NCBI RefSeq assembly: GCF_006715085.1
Contig: NZ_VFMM01000001.1
Span: 3,534,001 to 3,598,000 of the forward strand
Direction of reading: 5' to 3'
Source of the DNA: Kribbella jejuensis
GTDB lineage: Bacteria > Actinomycetota > Actinomycetes > Propionibacteriales > Kribbellaceae
Length of the DNA stretch: 64,000 nucleotides
Position numbers and translations under genes: made by a program. The notes below the pieces were generated by a model. That model had not been told where the DNA came from. It was given only the letters and a program-made list of their open reading frames with translations, and did not search any database. How positions within the stretch are numbered: the first letter of the stretch is position 1; each line of letters starts with the position of its first letter. Of the stretch, positions 43,695-52,630 are shown one piece after another.

Positions 43695-44311
43695 CGTCCC
43701 GCATCGCGCCCTCCGCCGACGTCGACGACAGCGCCCAGATCGGCGACGGTTCGTCGGTCTGGCACCTGGCCCAGATCCGCGAGAACGCGGTCCTCGGCAA
43801 GAACTGCATCGTCGGCCGCGGCGCCTACGTCGGGACCGGGGTCCGGATGGGCGACAACTGCAAGATCCAGAACTACGCGCTGGTGTACGAGCCGGCGTCC
43901 CTCGAGGACGGCGTGTTCATCGGTCCGGCGGTGGTGCTCACCAACGACTACTTCCCCCGCGCGGTGAACCCGGACGGTACGCCGAAGAGCGGGCACGACT
44001 GGGAACCGGTCGGGGTGACGCTGAAGGAAGGCTGCTCGCTCGGTGCGCGCAGCGTCTGCGTGGCCCCGGTCACCATCGGCCGCTGGGCGACCGTCGCCGC
44101 GGGTGCGGTCGTGACCAAGGACGTGCCAGACTTCGCGCTGGTCGCCGGGGTTCCGGCGCGCCGGCTCAAGTGGGTCGGCAAGGCCGGCGTTCCGCTGCTG
44201 TCCGTCGGGGACGGCGAGTGGAAGTGCCCGAACACGGGCGAGATGTACATCGAAACCGACGGACGGCTGCGGCCGGCCGACGAAAACGCCGAAAACATGG
44301 AGGAGAACTGA
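43691..44311 (+). CDS. UDP-amino-sugar N-acetyltransferase (WbpD/WlbB-like)
   Basis: The 206-residue protein is a left-handed beta-helix acetyltransferase built of hexapeptide repeats (IGDGSSVWHLAQIRENAVLGKNCIVGRGAYVG), with PAVVLTNDYFPRA and VTIGRWATVAAGAVVTKDVPDFALVAGVPARRLKWVG. This matches enzymes that acetylate the 3-amino group of UDP-GlcNAc3NA uronic acid. GTG 43691 overlaps the previous stop and has GAAGGAG upstream. It precedes the aminotransferase that would make its substrate. Confidence 0.88.
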   Translation: MTSRIAPSADVDDSAQIGDGSSVWHLAQIRENAVLGKNCIVGRGAYVGTGVRMGDNCKIQNYALVYEPASLEDGVFIGPAVVLTNDYFPRAVNPDGTPKSGHDWEPVGVTLKEGCSLGARSVCVAPVTIGRWATVAAGAVVTKDVPDFALVAGVPARRLKWVGKAGVPLLSVGDGEWKCPNTGEMYIETDGRLRPADENAENMEEN

Positions 44312-45399
44312 TGGTGCAGCCGATTCCGGCCGCGAAGCCGATCATCGGGAAGGAGGAGCGCGAAGCCGTCGACCGGGTCATGCAGTCCGGGATGCTGGCG
44401 CAGGGCCCCGAGGTTGCGGCGTTCGAGCAGGAGTTCGGCGCAGCGCTGGTCTCCGGCCGGGCGTGTGTCGCGACGAACTCCGGAACGTCCGGTCTGCACC
44501 TGGGCCTGCTGGCCGCGGGTGTCGGCCCCGGTGACGAGGTGATCGTCCCGTCCTTCACCTTCGCCGCGACCGCGAACAGCGTCGCGCTGACCGGCGCCAC
44601 CCCGGTGTTCGCCGACATCGAGCCGACGTACTTCTGCCTGGACCCGGCCGCGGTCGAGGCCGCGATCACCGAGAAGACCAAGGCCGTCATGCCGGTGCAC
44701 CTGTTCGGTCACCCGGCGAACATGACCGCGCTGCAGGCGATCGCCGACAAGCACGGCATCCAGATCTACGAGGACGCCGCGCAGGCGCACGGCGCGACCT
44801 GGAACGGCGCCCCGGTCGGTACCTTCGGCGAGTTCGCGATGTTCAGCCTGTACCCGACCAAGAACATGACGTCCGGTGAGGGCGGCATGAACTCGGTCGC
44901 GAACGCCGACCTGGAGCGCCGGATGCGGCTGTTCCGCAACCAGGGCATGCTGAAGCAGTACGAGAACGAGGTCGTCGGCCTGAACAACCGGATGACCGAT
45001 CTGCACGCCGCCATCGGCCGGGTGCAGCTGACCAAGGTCGGCGGCTGGACCAAGCAGCGGCAGGAGAACGCGGCCTTCCTGGACGCGAACCTCGCCGGTG
45101 TCGGCGTCCCGGCGGTCGCCCCCGAGGCGTCGCACGTGTACCACCAGTACACGATCCGGGTGACCGAGGACCGCGACGGCTTCGCGAACGCGCTGCGGAC
45201 CGAGTACGGCGTCGGCTGCGGCGTGTACTACCCGATCCCGAACCACCGGCTGCCCTCGTTCCAGCGTGACCTGGACCTGCCGGAGACCGAGAAGGCCGCG
45301 GCCGAGGTGCTCTCGCTGCCGGTCCACCCCTCGCTGTCCGAGGAAGACCTGAACCGGATCGTGGCCGCGGTGAACACCGTGGCGAAGGCGGGTGCGTGA
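44311..45399 (+). CDS. DegT/DnrJ/EryC1-type sugar aminotransferase (WbpE-like)
   Basis: This PLP enzyme adds an amino group to a keto-sugar nucleotide. The 362-residue protein has TNSGTSGLHLGLLAAGVGPGDEVIVPSFTFAATAN, EDAAQAHGATW and SLYPTKNMTSGEGGM with the PLP lysine at residue 184. Its closest functional fit in this setting is WbpE, which aminates the 3-keto-uronic acid made by a WbpB-type oxidase, encoded next. ATG 44311 shares a base with the preceding TGA and has GGAGGAG upstream. Confidence 0.92.
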   Translation: MVQPIPAAKPIIGKEEREAVDRVMQSGMLAQGPEVAAFEQEFGAALVSGRACVATNSGTSGLHLGLLAAGVGPGDEVIVPSFTFAATANSVALTGATPVFADIEPTYFCLDPAAVEAAITEKTKAVMPVHLFGHPANMTALQAIADKHGIQIYEDAAQAHGATWNGAPVGTFGEFAMFSLYPTKNMTSGEGGMNSVANADLERRMRLFRNQGMLKQYENEVVGLNNRMTDLHAAIGRVQLTKVGGWTKQRQENAAFLDANLAGVGVPAVAPEASHVYHQYTIRVTEDRDGFANALRTEYGVGCGVYYPIPNHRLPSFQRDLDLPETEKAAAEVLSLPVHPSLSEEDLNRIVAAVNTVAKAGA

Positions 45400-46403
45400 C
45401 GATGGCGAACCTGCGGGCAGGCCTGATCGGCCTGGGCATGATGGGGCGGCACCACGCCCGCGTCCTGGCGTCGCTCGAGGGCGTCGACCTGGTCGCGGTG
45501 GCCGACCCGGGCGGTGACAAGTTCGGCGTGGCCGGCGGTCGTCCGGTACACGAGAACATCGAGCAGCTGATCGCCGAGAAGCTCGACTACTGCATGGTCG
45601 CGGTCCCGACCCAGTACCACGCCGAGATCGCGAAGGCGCTGGCCGAGGCCGGCGTGCACGCGATGATCGAGAAGCCGCTGGCCGGTTCGTCGGCCGAGGC
45701 GACCGAGATCGCGAAGGCGTTCGAGGCGGCCGGCCTGGTCGGCGCGGTCGGTCACATCGAGCGGTACAACCCGGCGCTGCAGGCGCTGCGGGTGCGGCTG
45801 GAGGCCGGTGAGCTGGGCGACATCTACCAGATCACCACCCGCCGCCAGGGCCCGTTCCCGGCCCGGATCGCCGACGTCGGCGTGGTGCTGGACCTGGCCA
45901 CCCACGACATCGACCTGACCGCGTGGGTGACGCAGTCGCCGTTCGTCTCCGTGGCCGCGCAGAGCGCCCACAAGTCCGGCCGGCAGTACGAGGACCTGAT
46001 CGCGGTGACCGGCAAGCTGGCCAACGGCACCGTGACCAGCCACCTGGTCAACTGGCTGTCCCCGATGAAGGAGCGGCTCACCGTCGTCACCGGTGAGAAG
46101 GGCGCGTTCATCGCCGACACCCTGACCGCCGACCTGTCCTTCCACGCCAACGGCACCGTCCAGACCGCGTGGGACGACGTCGCGCACTTCCGTGGTGTCA
46201 GCGAGGGCGACATGATCCGGTACGCGATCAGCAAGCCCGAGCCGCTGAAGACCGAGCACGAGGCGTTCCGCGACGCGGTGCTCGGCAAGGAGGCCGACAT
46301 CGTCACGCTGCAGCAGGGTCTGACCACCGTGAAGGTGGCCGAGGCCGTGCTCCAGTCGGCGTCGGAGGACCGCACGGTGGCCGTCGCCGGGGAGTCCCAG
46401 TAA
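45396..46403 (+). CDS. Gfo/Idh/MocA-family sugar oxidase (WbpB/WlbA-like)
   Basis: The 335-residue protein has a dinucleotide fold (GLIGLGMMGRHHARVLASLEGVDLVAVAD), the EKPLAGS motif with the catalytic-region lysine, and the VGHIERYNPALQAL and LDLATHDIDLT segments characteristic of the WlbA/WbpB branch. That branch oxidises C3 of UDP-GlcNAc uronic acid using NAD. It overlaps the aminotransferase stop at GTGA; ATG 45402 two codons later is an equally good start. Confidence 0.9.
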   Translation: MTMANLRAGLIGLGMMGRHHARVLASLEGVDLVAVADPGGDKFGVAGGRPVHENIEQLIAEKLDYCMVAVPTQYHAEIAKALAEAGVHAMIEKPLAGSSAEATEIAKAFEAAGLVGAVGHIERYNPALQALRVRLEAGELGDIYQITTRRQGPFPARIADVGVVLDLATHDIDLTAWVTQSPFVSVAAQSAHKSGRQYEDLIAVTGKLANGTVTSHLVNWLSPMKERLTVVTGEKGAFIADTLTADLSFHANGTVQTAWDDVAHFRGVSEGDMIRYAISKPEPLKTEHEAFRDAVLGKEADIVTLQQGLTTVKVAEAVLQSASEDRTVAVAGESQ

Positions 46404-46405
46404 CC

Positions 46406-47470
46406 ATGAAGGTTCTGAGCGTTGTCGGTGCGCGCCCGCAGTTCGTGAAGCTGGCACCGGTCGCGGAGGCGTTCGCCGCGGCTCAAAAGGAACACGGCCA
46501 CCAGCACGTGATCGTGCACACCGGGCAGCACTACGACAAGAACATGTCCGACGTGTTCTTCGCCGACCTGCGGATCCCGGACCCGGACGTCCACCTGGGC
46601 GTCGGGTCCGGCAGCCACGGTGTCCAGACCGGCGCGATGCTGGCCGCGATGGACGCCGTACTGGACGAGCACAAGCCGGATTGGGTGCTCGTGTACGGCG
46701 ACACCAACTCGACGCTCGCCGGTGCGCTGTCCGCGGTGAAGATGCACCTGCCGGTCGCGCACCTCGAGGCCGGGCTGCGCTCGTTCAACCGGCTGATGCC
46801 GGAGGAGCACAACCGGGTGCTCACCGACCACGCGGCAGACCTGCTGCTGGCTCCGACCCAGGTGGCGATGGACCACCTGGCCAACGAGGGTCTCAAGGAC
46901 AAGTCGCGGCTCGTCGGTGACGTGATGACCGACGTGTGCTTCCGGGTCCGTGACGCTGTCCAGGGCAAGCCGCTGGACGGTCCGTTCAAGCAGGGCGAGT
47001 ACGTCGTCTCCACGATCCACCGGGCCGAGAACACCGACGACCCGGAGCGGCTGGCCGCGATCGTCGACGGTCTCGCCGCCGCTGGGACGCAGGTCCTGCT
47101 GCTCGCGCACCCGCGGCTGGTCGCGAAGTGCGCGGAGCACGGCATCAAGCTGGAGCGTCCGGACGGTTCGCTGCACGTCCGCGAGCCGCTGGCGTACCCG
47201 GAGATGGTCCAGGCCGTGCTCGGTTCGGCCGGCGTGGTCACGGACTCCGGCGGTCTCCAGAAGGAGGCCTTCCTGCTCGGCCGGGTGTGCACCACGCTGC
47301 GCACCGAGACCGAATGGGTCGAGACGCTGGCGGACGGATGGAACGTGTTGACATCCGACGTGAGTAAGCTGCCCGGGTTGGCTGCACGGCCGGCTCCCAC
47401 GGGGGAACGCCCAATGCCCTACGGGGACGGTCACGCCGCCGAGCGTGTCGTCGCCACTCTCGCGGAGTAG
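46406..47470 (+). CDS. wecB: UDP-N-acetylglucosamine-type 2-epimerase (WecB/WbpI-like, non-hydrolysing)
   Basis: The 354-residue protein is a complete non-hydrolysing 2-epimerase: VVGARPQFVKLAPV, HTGQHYDKNMSDVFF, VYGDTNSTLAG, LEAGLRSFNRLMPEEHNR, TIHRAENTDDPERL, and VTDSGGLQKEAFLLGR. It inverts C2, giving a manno-configured product. With the WbpB/D/E-like neighbours the substrate is more likely the 2,3-diacetamido glucuronic acid nucleotide (WbpI role) than plain UDP-GlcNAc, but sequence alone cannot separate the two. Confidence 0.92.
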   Translation: MKVLSVVGARPQFVKLAPVAEAFAAAQKEHGHQHVIVHTGQHYDKNMSDVFFADLRIPDPDVHLGVGSGSHGVQTGAMLAAMDAVLDEHKPDWVLVYGDTNSTLAGALSAVKMHLPVAHLEAGLRSFNRLMPEEHNRVLTDHAADLLLAPTQVAMDHLANEGLKDKSRLVGDVMTDVCFRVRDAVQGKPLDGPFKQGEYVVSTIHRAENTDDPERLAAIVDGLAAAGTQVLLLAHPRLVAKCAEHGIKLERPDGSLHVREPLAYPEMVQAVLGSAGVVTDSGGLQKEAFLLGRVCTTLRTETEWVETLADGWNVLTSDVSKLPGLAARPAPTGERPMPYGDGHAAERVVATLAE

Positions 47471-47479
47471 ATCACACCT

Positions 47480-48682
47480 ATGACGAAGGCCGCCGAAGAG
47501 AACCAGACGCAGCCGCCGGCAGTTCCGGCGGCGGATGCGTCGACCCCGCCCCCCGGTGCGCCCGTCAGTGCCTTCCCGGGGGAGTCCGGCGCACCGCCGA
47601 GCTCCCCCAGCAAGAGATTGCCCCGAGTCGAGTCGCTCACCGGTCTGCGCTGGTGGGCGGCCTTCTTCGTGTTCTGCCACCACATGACGAACCTGGCGCC
47701 GCTGCCGATCTTCGACTTCCTGAAGTACGGCACCTCCGGCGTCACGTTCTTCTTCGTGCTGTCCGGTTTCGTGCTGACCTGGTCGGCGCAGCCGGGCACC
47801 AAGATCCGGACCTTCTACCGGCGCCGGTTCGCCCGGATCTTCCCGCTGTACATCCTCACACTGGTGGCGGCGTTCTTCGTCTTCTACCGGGTCGATCCGC
47901 CGGCCGGGATGTCCTGGATCAAGCCGGTCTCGGTCAGCGTGCTGGTGCTGTCGGCGCTGCTGCTGCACGGCTGGTCGAACAACCCGACCATCCTGTACGG
48001 CGGCAACCCGGCGGGCTGGACGCTGTCGGTCGAGGCGTTCTTCTACGCGTACTTCCCGTTCGTCTGGCGGGCCACCCAGAAGCTGAAGGTGGCCGGCGGG
48101 CTGATCCTGTGCGTCGCGGTGCTCGTGATCGGCGGCGCGTACCGGTTGGCGCTGTTCCACTACAAGGCCGACATACCGGTGTTGCCGCAGCCGGTCCTGC
48201 ACTCGGTCGCGTTCCTGTTCGGTATCGGCCTGGCGATCGCGCTGCGGTCCGGGTGGAAGCCGCGGATCCCGGTGTGGTTCGCGTTCGTGGTCACCGGCGG
48301 CGGCCTGTGGCTGCTCTGGTACTCCGGCTCGCACCCGACCCAGGTACCGGGCGCGGTCACGATGGGCCTGTGCCAGAAGGAAATCCTGACGCTGCTGTAC
48401 GGCTTCCTGATCTTCGCCGTCGCCGCGCGCGACATCCGTGGCGGCCGGTCACTGCTGCGCAGCAAGCCGCTGGTCGCACTCGGCCAGTGGTCGTACGCGT
48501 TCTACCTGGTCCACGCGACCATCCTGTACGCGATCAAGGAGTACCACGGCATCGCCGGCCCGATCGGCTGGGCGAACCTGACCTGGTACGCCGGCGTACT
48601 CGTCCTTTCGATCTTCGCCTCGGCGGTGCTCTACAAGTTCGTCGAGCACCCGATGGAGCGGCTGCTCCGAGGCCCCCGATGA
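47480..48682 (+). CDS. Membrane O-acyltransferase (acyltransferase family 3)
   Basis: After an 50-residue Pro/Ala-rich cytoplasmic tail, the 400-residue protein has about ten membrane helices and family motifs: LTGLRWWAAFFVFCHHM, GVTFFFVLSGFVLTW, RRRFARIFPLYIL, WTLSVEAFFYAYFPF, and SYAFYLVHATILY. The conserved His and Arg mark it as an OafA/NodX-type acyltransferase that adds O-acetyl or similar groups to a surface glycan. The operon position supports modification of this polymer. Confidence 0.88.
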   Translation: MTKAAEENQTQPPAVPAADASTPPPGAPVSAFPGESGAPPSSPSKRLPRVESLTGLRWWAAFFVFCHHMTNLAPLPIFDFLKYGTSGVTFFFVLSGFVLTWSAQPGTKIRTFYRRRFARIFPLYILTLVAAFFVFYRVDPPAGMSWIKPVSVSVLVLSALLLHGWSNNPTILYGGNPAGWTLSVEAFFYAYFPFVWRATQKLKVAGGLILCVAVLVIGGAYRLALFHYKADIPVLPQPVLHSVAFLFGIGLAIALRSGWKPRIPVWFAFVVTGGGLWLLWYSGSHPTQVPGAVTMGLCQKEILTLLYGFLIFAVAARDIRGGRSLLRSKPLVALGQWSYAFYLVHATILYAIKEYHGIAGPIGWANLTWYAGVLVLSIFASAVLYKFVEHPMERLLRGPR

Positions 48683-48707
48683 AGAATCACTACCTAGTGG
48701 AGTTCCT

Positions 48708-50009
48708 GTGCGTGTCAGTGTTGTTGCCTTAGGCAAGATCGGACTGCCGTTGGCGGTCCAGTTCGCGGCCAAGGGCCATCAGGTCGTCGGCGTCGACATC
48801 AACGAGAAGTTCGTCGAGCTGGTGAACGCCGGCCAGGAGCCGTTCCCGGGTGAGGCCCACCTGCAGGAGCTGCTCGCCGAGACCGTGGCCGACGGCCGCC
48901 TGCGGGCGACCACGGACTACGCGGACGCGATCCCGAACAGCGACGCGGTCGTCGTGGTCGTGCCGCTGTTCGTGGACGAGCAGACCGGTCAGCCCGAGTT
49001 CGGCTGGATGGAGAACGCGACCCGTTCGCTCGCCCAGCACCTCACCCCGGGCACCCTGGTCAGCTACGAGACCACCCTGCCGGTCGGCACCACCCGGAAC
49101 CGGTGGAAGCCGATGATCGAGGAGATCTCCGGCCTCACCGAGGGCACCGACTTCCACCTGGTGTTCTCGCCCGAGCGGGTGCTCACCGGCCGCGTCTTCG
49201 CGGACCTGCGCAAGTACCCGAAGCTGGTCGGCGGCCTGTCCGAGGAGGGCGCGAAGCGCGCCACCGCGTTCTACGAGGCCGTGCTGGACTTCGACGAGCG
49301 TCCGGACCTGGAGCGCGCGAACGGCGTCTGGGACCTGGGCTCGGCCGAGGCGGCGGAGCTGGCGAAGCTGGCCGAGACGACCTACCGGGACGTGAACATC
49401 GGCCTGGCGAACCAGTTCGCCCGGTTCGCCGGCCAGAACGGCATCGACGTCCACGCCGTCATCGAGGCGTCGAACTCGCAGCCGTACAGCCACATCCACC
49501 GGCCGGGTATCGCGGTCGGCGGGCACTGCATCCCGGTGTACCCGCGGCTGTACCTGTACACCGACCCGGACGCGACCGTGGTCCGTGCCGCCCGCGAGGC
49601 GAACGCCGGCATGCCGGACTACACCATCGGCCTGCTCGAGGGCGCGTTCGGTGAGCTCAAGGGCGCCAAGGTCGTCGTGCTCGGCGCGTCGTACCGTGGT
49701 GGCGTGAAGGAGACCGCCTTCTCCGGCGTGTTCCCGGCCGTCGAGGCGCTCAAGGCGCGCGGCGCCGAGGTCTTCGTGCACGACCCGATGTACACCGACG
49801 AGGAGCTCCAGGGGCTCGGCTTCACGCCGTACACGCTGGGCTCGCCGGTGGACGCGGCGGTGCTGCAGGCCGACCACGCGGAGTACGCGCAGCTCGGCCC
49901 GGCGGACCTGCCGGGTGTCCAGGTGCTCGTCGACGGTCGGGACCGGACCGACCCGGCCAAGTGGGCGGGCGTGCGGCGGATCGTGATCGGAAGGTCGGTC
50001 AGCCAGTGA
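48708..50009 (+). CDS. UDP-sugar 6-dehydrogenase (WbpA/WecC-like)
   Basis: This NAD-dependent enzyme oxidises the C6 hydroxyl of a UDP-HexNAc to a uronic acid in two steps. The 433-residue protein has ALGKIGLPLAVQFAAKGHQVVGVD, SYETTLPVGTT, FHLVFSPERVLTGRV, AELAKLAETTYRDVNIGLANQF and GGHCIPVYP with the catalytic Cys. It fits WbpA (UDP-GlcNAc) or WecC (UDP-ManNAc). GTG 48708 has GGAG upstream. Its stop overlaps the next GTG. Confidence 0.92.
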   Translation: MRVSVVALGKIGLPLAVQFAAKGHQVVGVDINEKFVELVNAGQEPFPGEAHLQELLAETVADGRLRATTDYADAIPNSDAVVVVVPLFVDEQTGQPEFGWMENATRSLAQHLTPGTLVSYETTLPVGTTRNRWKPMIEEISGLTEGTDFHLVFSPERVLTGRVFADLRKYPKLVGGLSEEGAKRATAFYEAVLDFDERPDLERANGVWDLGSAEAAELAKLAETTYRDVNIGLANQFARFAGQNGIDVHAVIEASNSQPYSHIHRPGIAVGGHCIPVYPRLYLYTDPDATVVRAAREANAGMPDYTIGLLEGAFGELKGAKVVVLGASYRGGVKETAFSGVFPAVEALKARGAEVFVHDPMYTDEELQGLGFTPYTLGSPVDAAVLQADHAEYAQLGPADLPGVQVLVDGRDRTDPAKWAGVRRIVIGRSVSQ

Positions 50010-52630
50010 CGCATGCCGACCTGCGGGTCGTGATGATGGTCGCCAACGACGTCACCAACGACAGCCGGGTCCGCAAAGAGGCCGCAGCCTTGGCCGAGAC
50101 CGGAGCAGAAGTCACTGTGCTCGGTGTCTCGGCCAGCGGCCTCCCGTCGAGGGAGATGCTCGACGGTGCGCTGATCGTCCGGGTGGCGGTGCCCTTCGCA
50201 CTGCGTGAGGAACGGAAACGAAGCCGCAAGGCGCGCCGCGACTGGCGGCCGCCTCTGGTCGGTTATCGGCATCGCGGGACCTATGTGGCGCGGAGCCAGC
50301 GGATCGCGGCAGAGCTCAAGGAGCTCAAGGCCGACTCCGGGCACGCGATCGCACGGGCCAAGGCGGGTCAGGGGAATCCGCTCAAGTTCAAGGCCGGCGT
50401 GGCTACCCGTCTGCTCCGCCGTGCCCGCTGGCAGGCCGCCCAGCGTGCCACCTGGGTCCGCAAGGGCGTCGGCAACAAGGCCGACGTACCGTTCAAGTTC
50501 GGCTGGCGCGCGTACGACGGCGTGCTGCACCGGCTGCCGTGGCCGGCGCCCTGGCGCAAGCTGCACCCCGAGGCGCTGGACCTGGAGATCGCGTTCGGCG
50601 ACCTGATCGACCGGCTCGAGCCGGACGTCGTGCACGCGCACGACATGCACGTGATCGGCGTCGCGACCCGCGCGGCCGGCCGGGCGAAGCTGCGCGGCCG
50701 GGACCTGAAGGTCATTTACGACGCGCACGAGTACGTCGCGGGGCTGTCGCAGTACGGCGCCCGTACCCGGCGTTCGATCGCGGCGTGGGCCAACCACGAG
50801 GCCGAGTACATCGGTGCAGCGGACCGGGTGATCACCGTCAGCCCGGCGATCGCGACCCGGCTGCGCGCGGAGCACAACCTCGACCACGAGCCGACCGTGG
50901 TGATGAACACGCCGAACCCTGCTGACGTGTCGGTCGAGGTGTCCGACATCCGCAGCCAGCTCGGGCTTGCGTCCGACGTACCGCTGCTCGTGTACAGCGG
51001 TGGGGTCACGCGGGCGCGGGGCATCCACACCGCCGTACAGGCGCTGGTGGACCTGCCGGACGTGCACCTGGCCGTCGTGTGCGTGCCTGGTGTGGCGACC
51101 GACGCGGTCCGCGAGCTGCAGGCGCAGGCCGTACAGCTGGAGGTCCAGGACCGTCTGCACTGCCTGGACCCGGTGAAGCCGGACGAGGTGGTCGCTTTCC
51201 TGCGCACTGCTGACATCGGGCTGATCCCGATCCTGCGCTACCCGAGTCACGAGATGGCGCTGCCGAACAAGCTGTTCGAGTACGCCTTCGCCGGGCTGCC
51301 GGTGGTCGTCAGCGACATGCCGAGCATGAAGGAGTTCGTCGACCGCACCAAGATCGGCGAGGTCTTCACCGCGGCGGACGCGCACGGGCTCGCGGCCAAG
51401 GTCCGTACCGTCCTCGGCGACCTGGACGGCTACCGCGAGCGGGTCGCGCATCCGGCGTACCAGCAAGAGGTGTCCTGGGCCGGGCAGAAGGTCAAGCTGC
51501 GTGAGCTGTACGGGGAGCTGACGGGGCGCGAGCTCGAGGTCGTCCGGCCGGGCGGCAAGATCAAGAAGACCGGGCGGCACCTGCTGGTCGGACCGGTGAA
51601 CACTGCCGGCCAGGGCTGGCTGTGGGCGACCGCGCTCGAGCGCGAGGTACCGGACCTGAAGGCGGAGTCGCTGACCACGGGCAGCGGCGCGTTCGACTTC
51701 CGGGTGCACCGGACGGGGACGTACCGGCAGTACCGGTCGGACCTGCGCTGGCAGTTGGAGCTGACGGCGTACGCGTTGCGCGAGGTCACGCACGTGCTGT
51801 TCGAGGCGGGCCGGCCGATGTTCGGTCAGCAGCGCGGGCAGATGTGGACGACCGACGTACCGATGCTCGACTCGGCCGGGATCCGGCACGGGCTGGTGTT
51901 CCACGGGTCGGAGATCCGCGATCCCGCGCAGCACCGGGCGCAGTACAAGTACTCGCCGTTCCGCAACCCCGAGGACGAGCTGACCAAGCGTCTGCAGGCC
52001 GCGAACAACCTGATGCGCCAGCACCTCGAGGGGTACCGCGGGCCGGTCTTCGTGACCACGCCCGACCTGCTCCAGTTCGTCGACAACGGCATCTGGTTGC
52101 CGTTGGCTGTCGACGTCGAGGAGTTCGCGTCGACCCAGCCGGTGCTCGAGCGTGAGGTTCCGGTGGTGCTGCACGCGCCGTCGGCGTCGGCGTTGAAGGG
52201 TTCGGCGTACGTCGACCCGGTGCTGACCGAGCTGGATGCGCGCGGGCTGATCAAGTACAACCGCGTCCAGGGTCTGCCGCATGCGGAGCTCGCCGAGATG
52301 GTGAAGAGCGCCGACATCGTGGTCGACCAGTTCCTGCTCGGTTCGTACGGCGTCTTCGCGTGCGAGGCGATGGCGGCCGGGCGGGTCACCGTCGGGCATA
52401 TCGCCGACCCGGTCCGGGACCTGCTGCCGGCCGAGCTGCCGATCGCCGAAGCGACGCCGGACAACCTGGCGGAGGTGATCGAGCGGCTGGTCGCGGAGCG
52501 CGACACGGCCCGGAAGATCGCCGACGCGGGACCGTCGTACGTCCGCGATCTGCACGACGGGCGGAAGTCGGTCGCGGAGCTGCTGCCGTTCCTCAACAAC
52601 GAGCTGACGTACGAGGACGAGAGCGACTAA
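50006..52630 (+). CDS. Bifunctional glycosyltransferase: GT4 domain plus second GT module
   Basis: The 874-residue protein has an N-terminal GT4 enzyme (residues 1-510: NDVTNDSRVRKEAAALAETGAEVTVLG, VHAHDMHVIGVA, VIYDAHEYVAG, LLVYSGGVTRARGIHTAVQAL, MALPNKLFEYAFAGLPVVVSDMP). A second module follows from about residue 526 (LLVGPVNTAGQGWLWA, VFHGSEIRDPAQHRA, VFVTTPDLLQFV, ADIVVDQFLLGSYGVFACEAMAAGRVTVGHIADPVRD). The second module is clearly related to the stand-alone protein at 42498. The fusion may add two successive sugars. It overlaps the dehydrogenase stop and abuts the next glycosyltransferase. Confidence 0.88.
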   Translation: MTHADLRVVMMVANDVTNDSRVRKEAAALAETGAEVTVLGVSASGLPSREMLDGALIVRVAVPFALREERKRSRKARRDWRPPLVGYRHRGTYVARSQRIAAELKELKADSGHAIARAKAGQGNPLKFKAGVATRLLRRARWQAAQRATWVRKGVGNKADVPFKFGWRAYDGVLHRLPWPAPWRKLHPEALDLEIAFGDLIDRLEPDVVHAHDMHVIGVATRAAGRAKLRGRDLKVIYDAHEYVAGLSQYGARTRRSIAAWANHEAEYIGAADRVITVSPAIATRLRAEHNLDHEPTVVMNTPNPADVSVEVSDIRSQLGLASDVPLLVYSGGVTRARGIHTAVQALVDLPDVHLAVVCVPGVATDAVRELQAQAVQLEVQDRLHCLDPVKPDEVVAFLRTADIGLIPILRYPSHEMALPNKLFEYAFAGLPVVVSDMPSMKEFVDRTKIGEVFTAADAHGLAAKVRTVLGDLDGYRERVAHPAYQQEVSWAGQKVKLRELYGELTGRELEVVRPGGKIKKTGRHLLVGPVNTAGQGWLWATALEREVPDLKAESLTTGSGAFDFRVHRTGTYRQYRSDLRWQLELTAYALREVTHVLFEAGRPMFGQQRGQMWTTDVPMLDSAGIRHGLVFHGSEIRDPAQHRAQYKYSPFRNPEDELTKRLQAANNLMRQHLEGYRGPVFVTTPDLLQFVDNGIWLPLAVDVEEFASTQPVLEREVPVVLHAPSASALKGSAYVDPVLTELDARGLIKYNRVQGLPHAELAEMVKSADIVVDQFLLGSYGVFACEAMAAGRVTVGHIADPVRDLLPAELPIAEATPDNLAEVIERLVAERDTARKIADAGPSYVRDLHDGRKSVAELLPFLNNELTYEDESD

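Noticed and set aside
45824..48334. 836-codon minus-strand frame across the sugar-nucleotide genes
   Set aside because: Same antisense shadow effect; the + strand genes have clear catalytic motifs.
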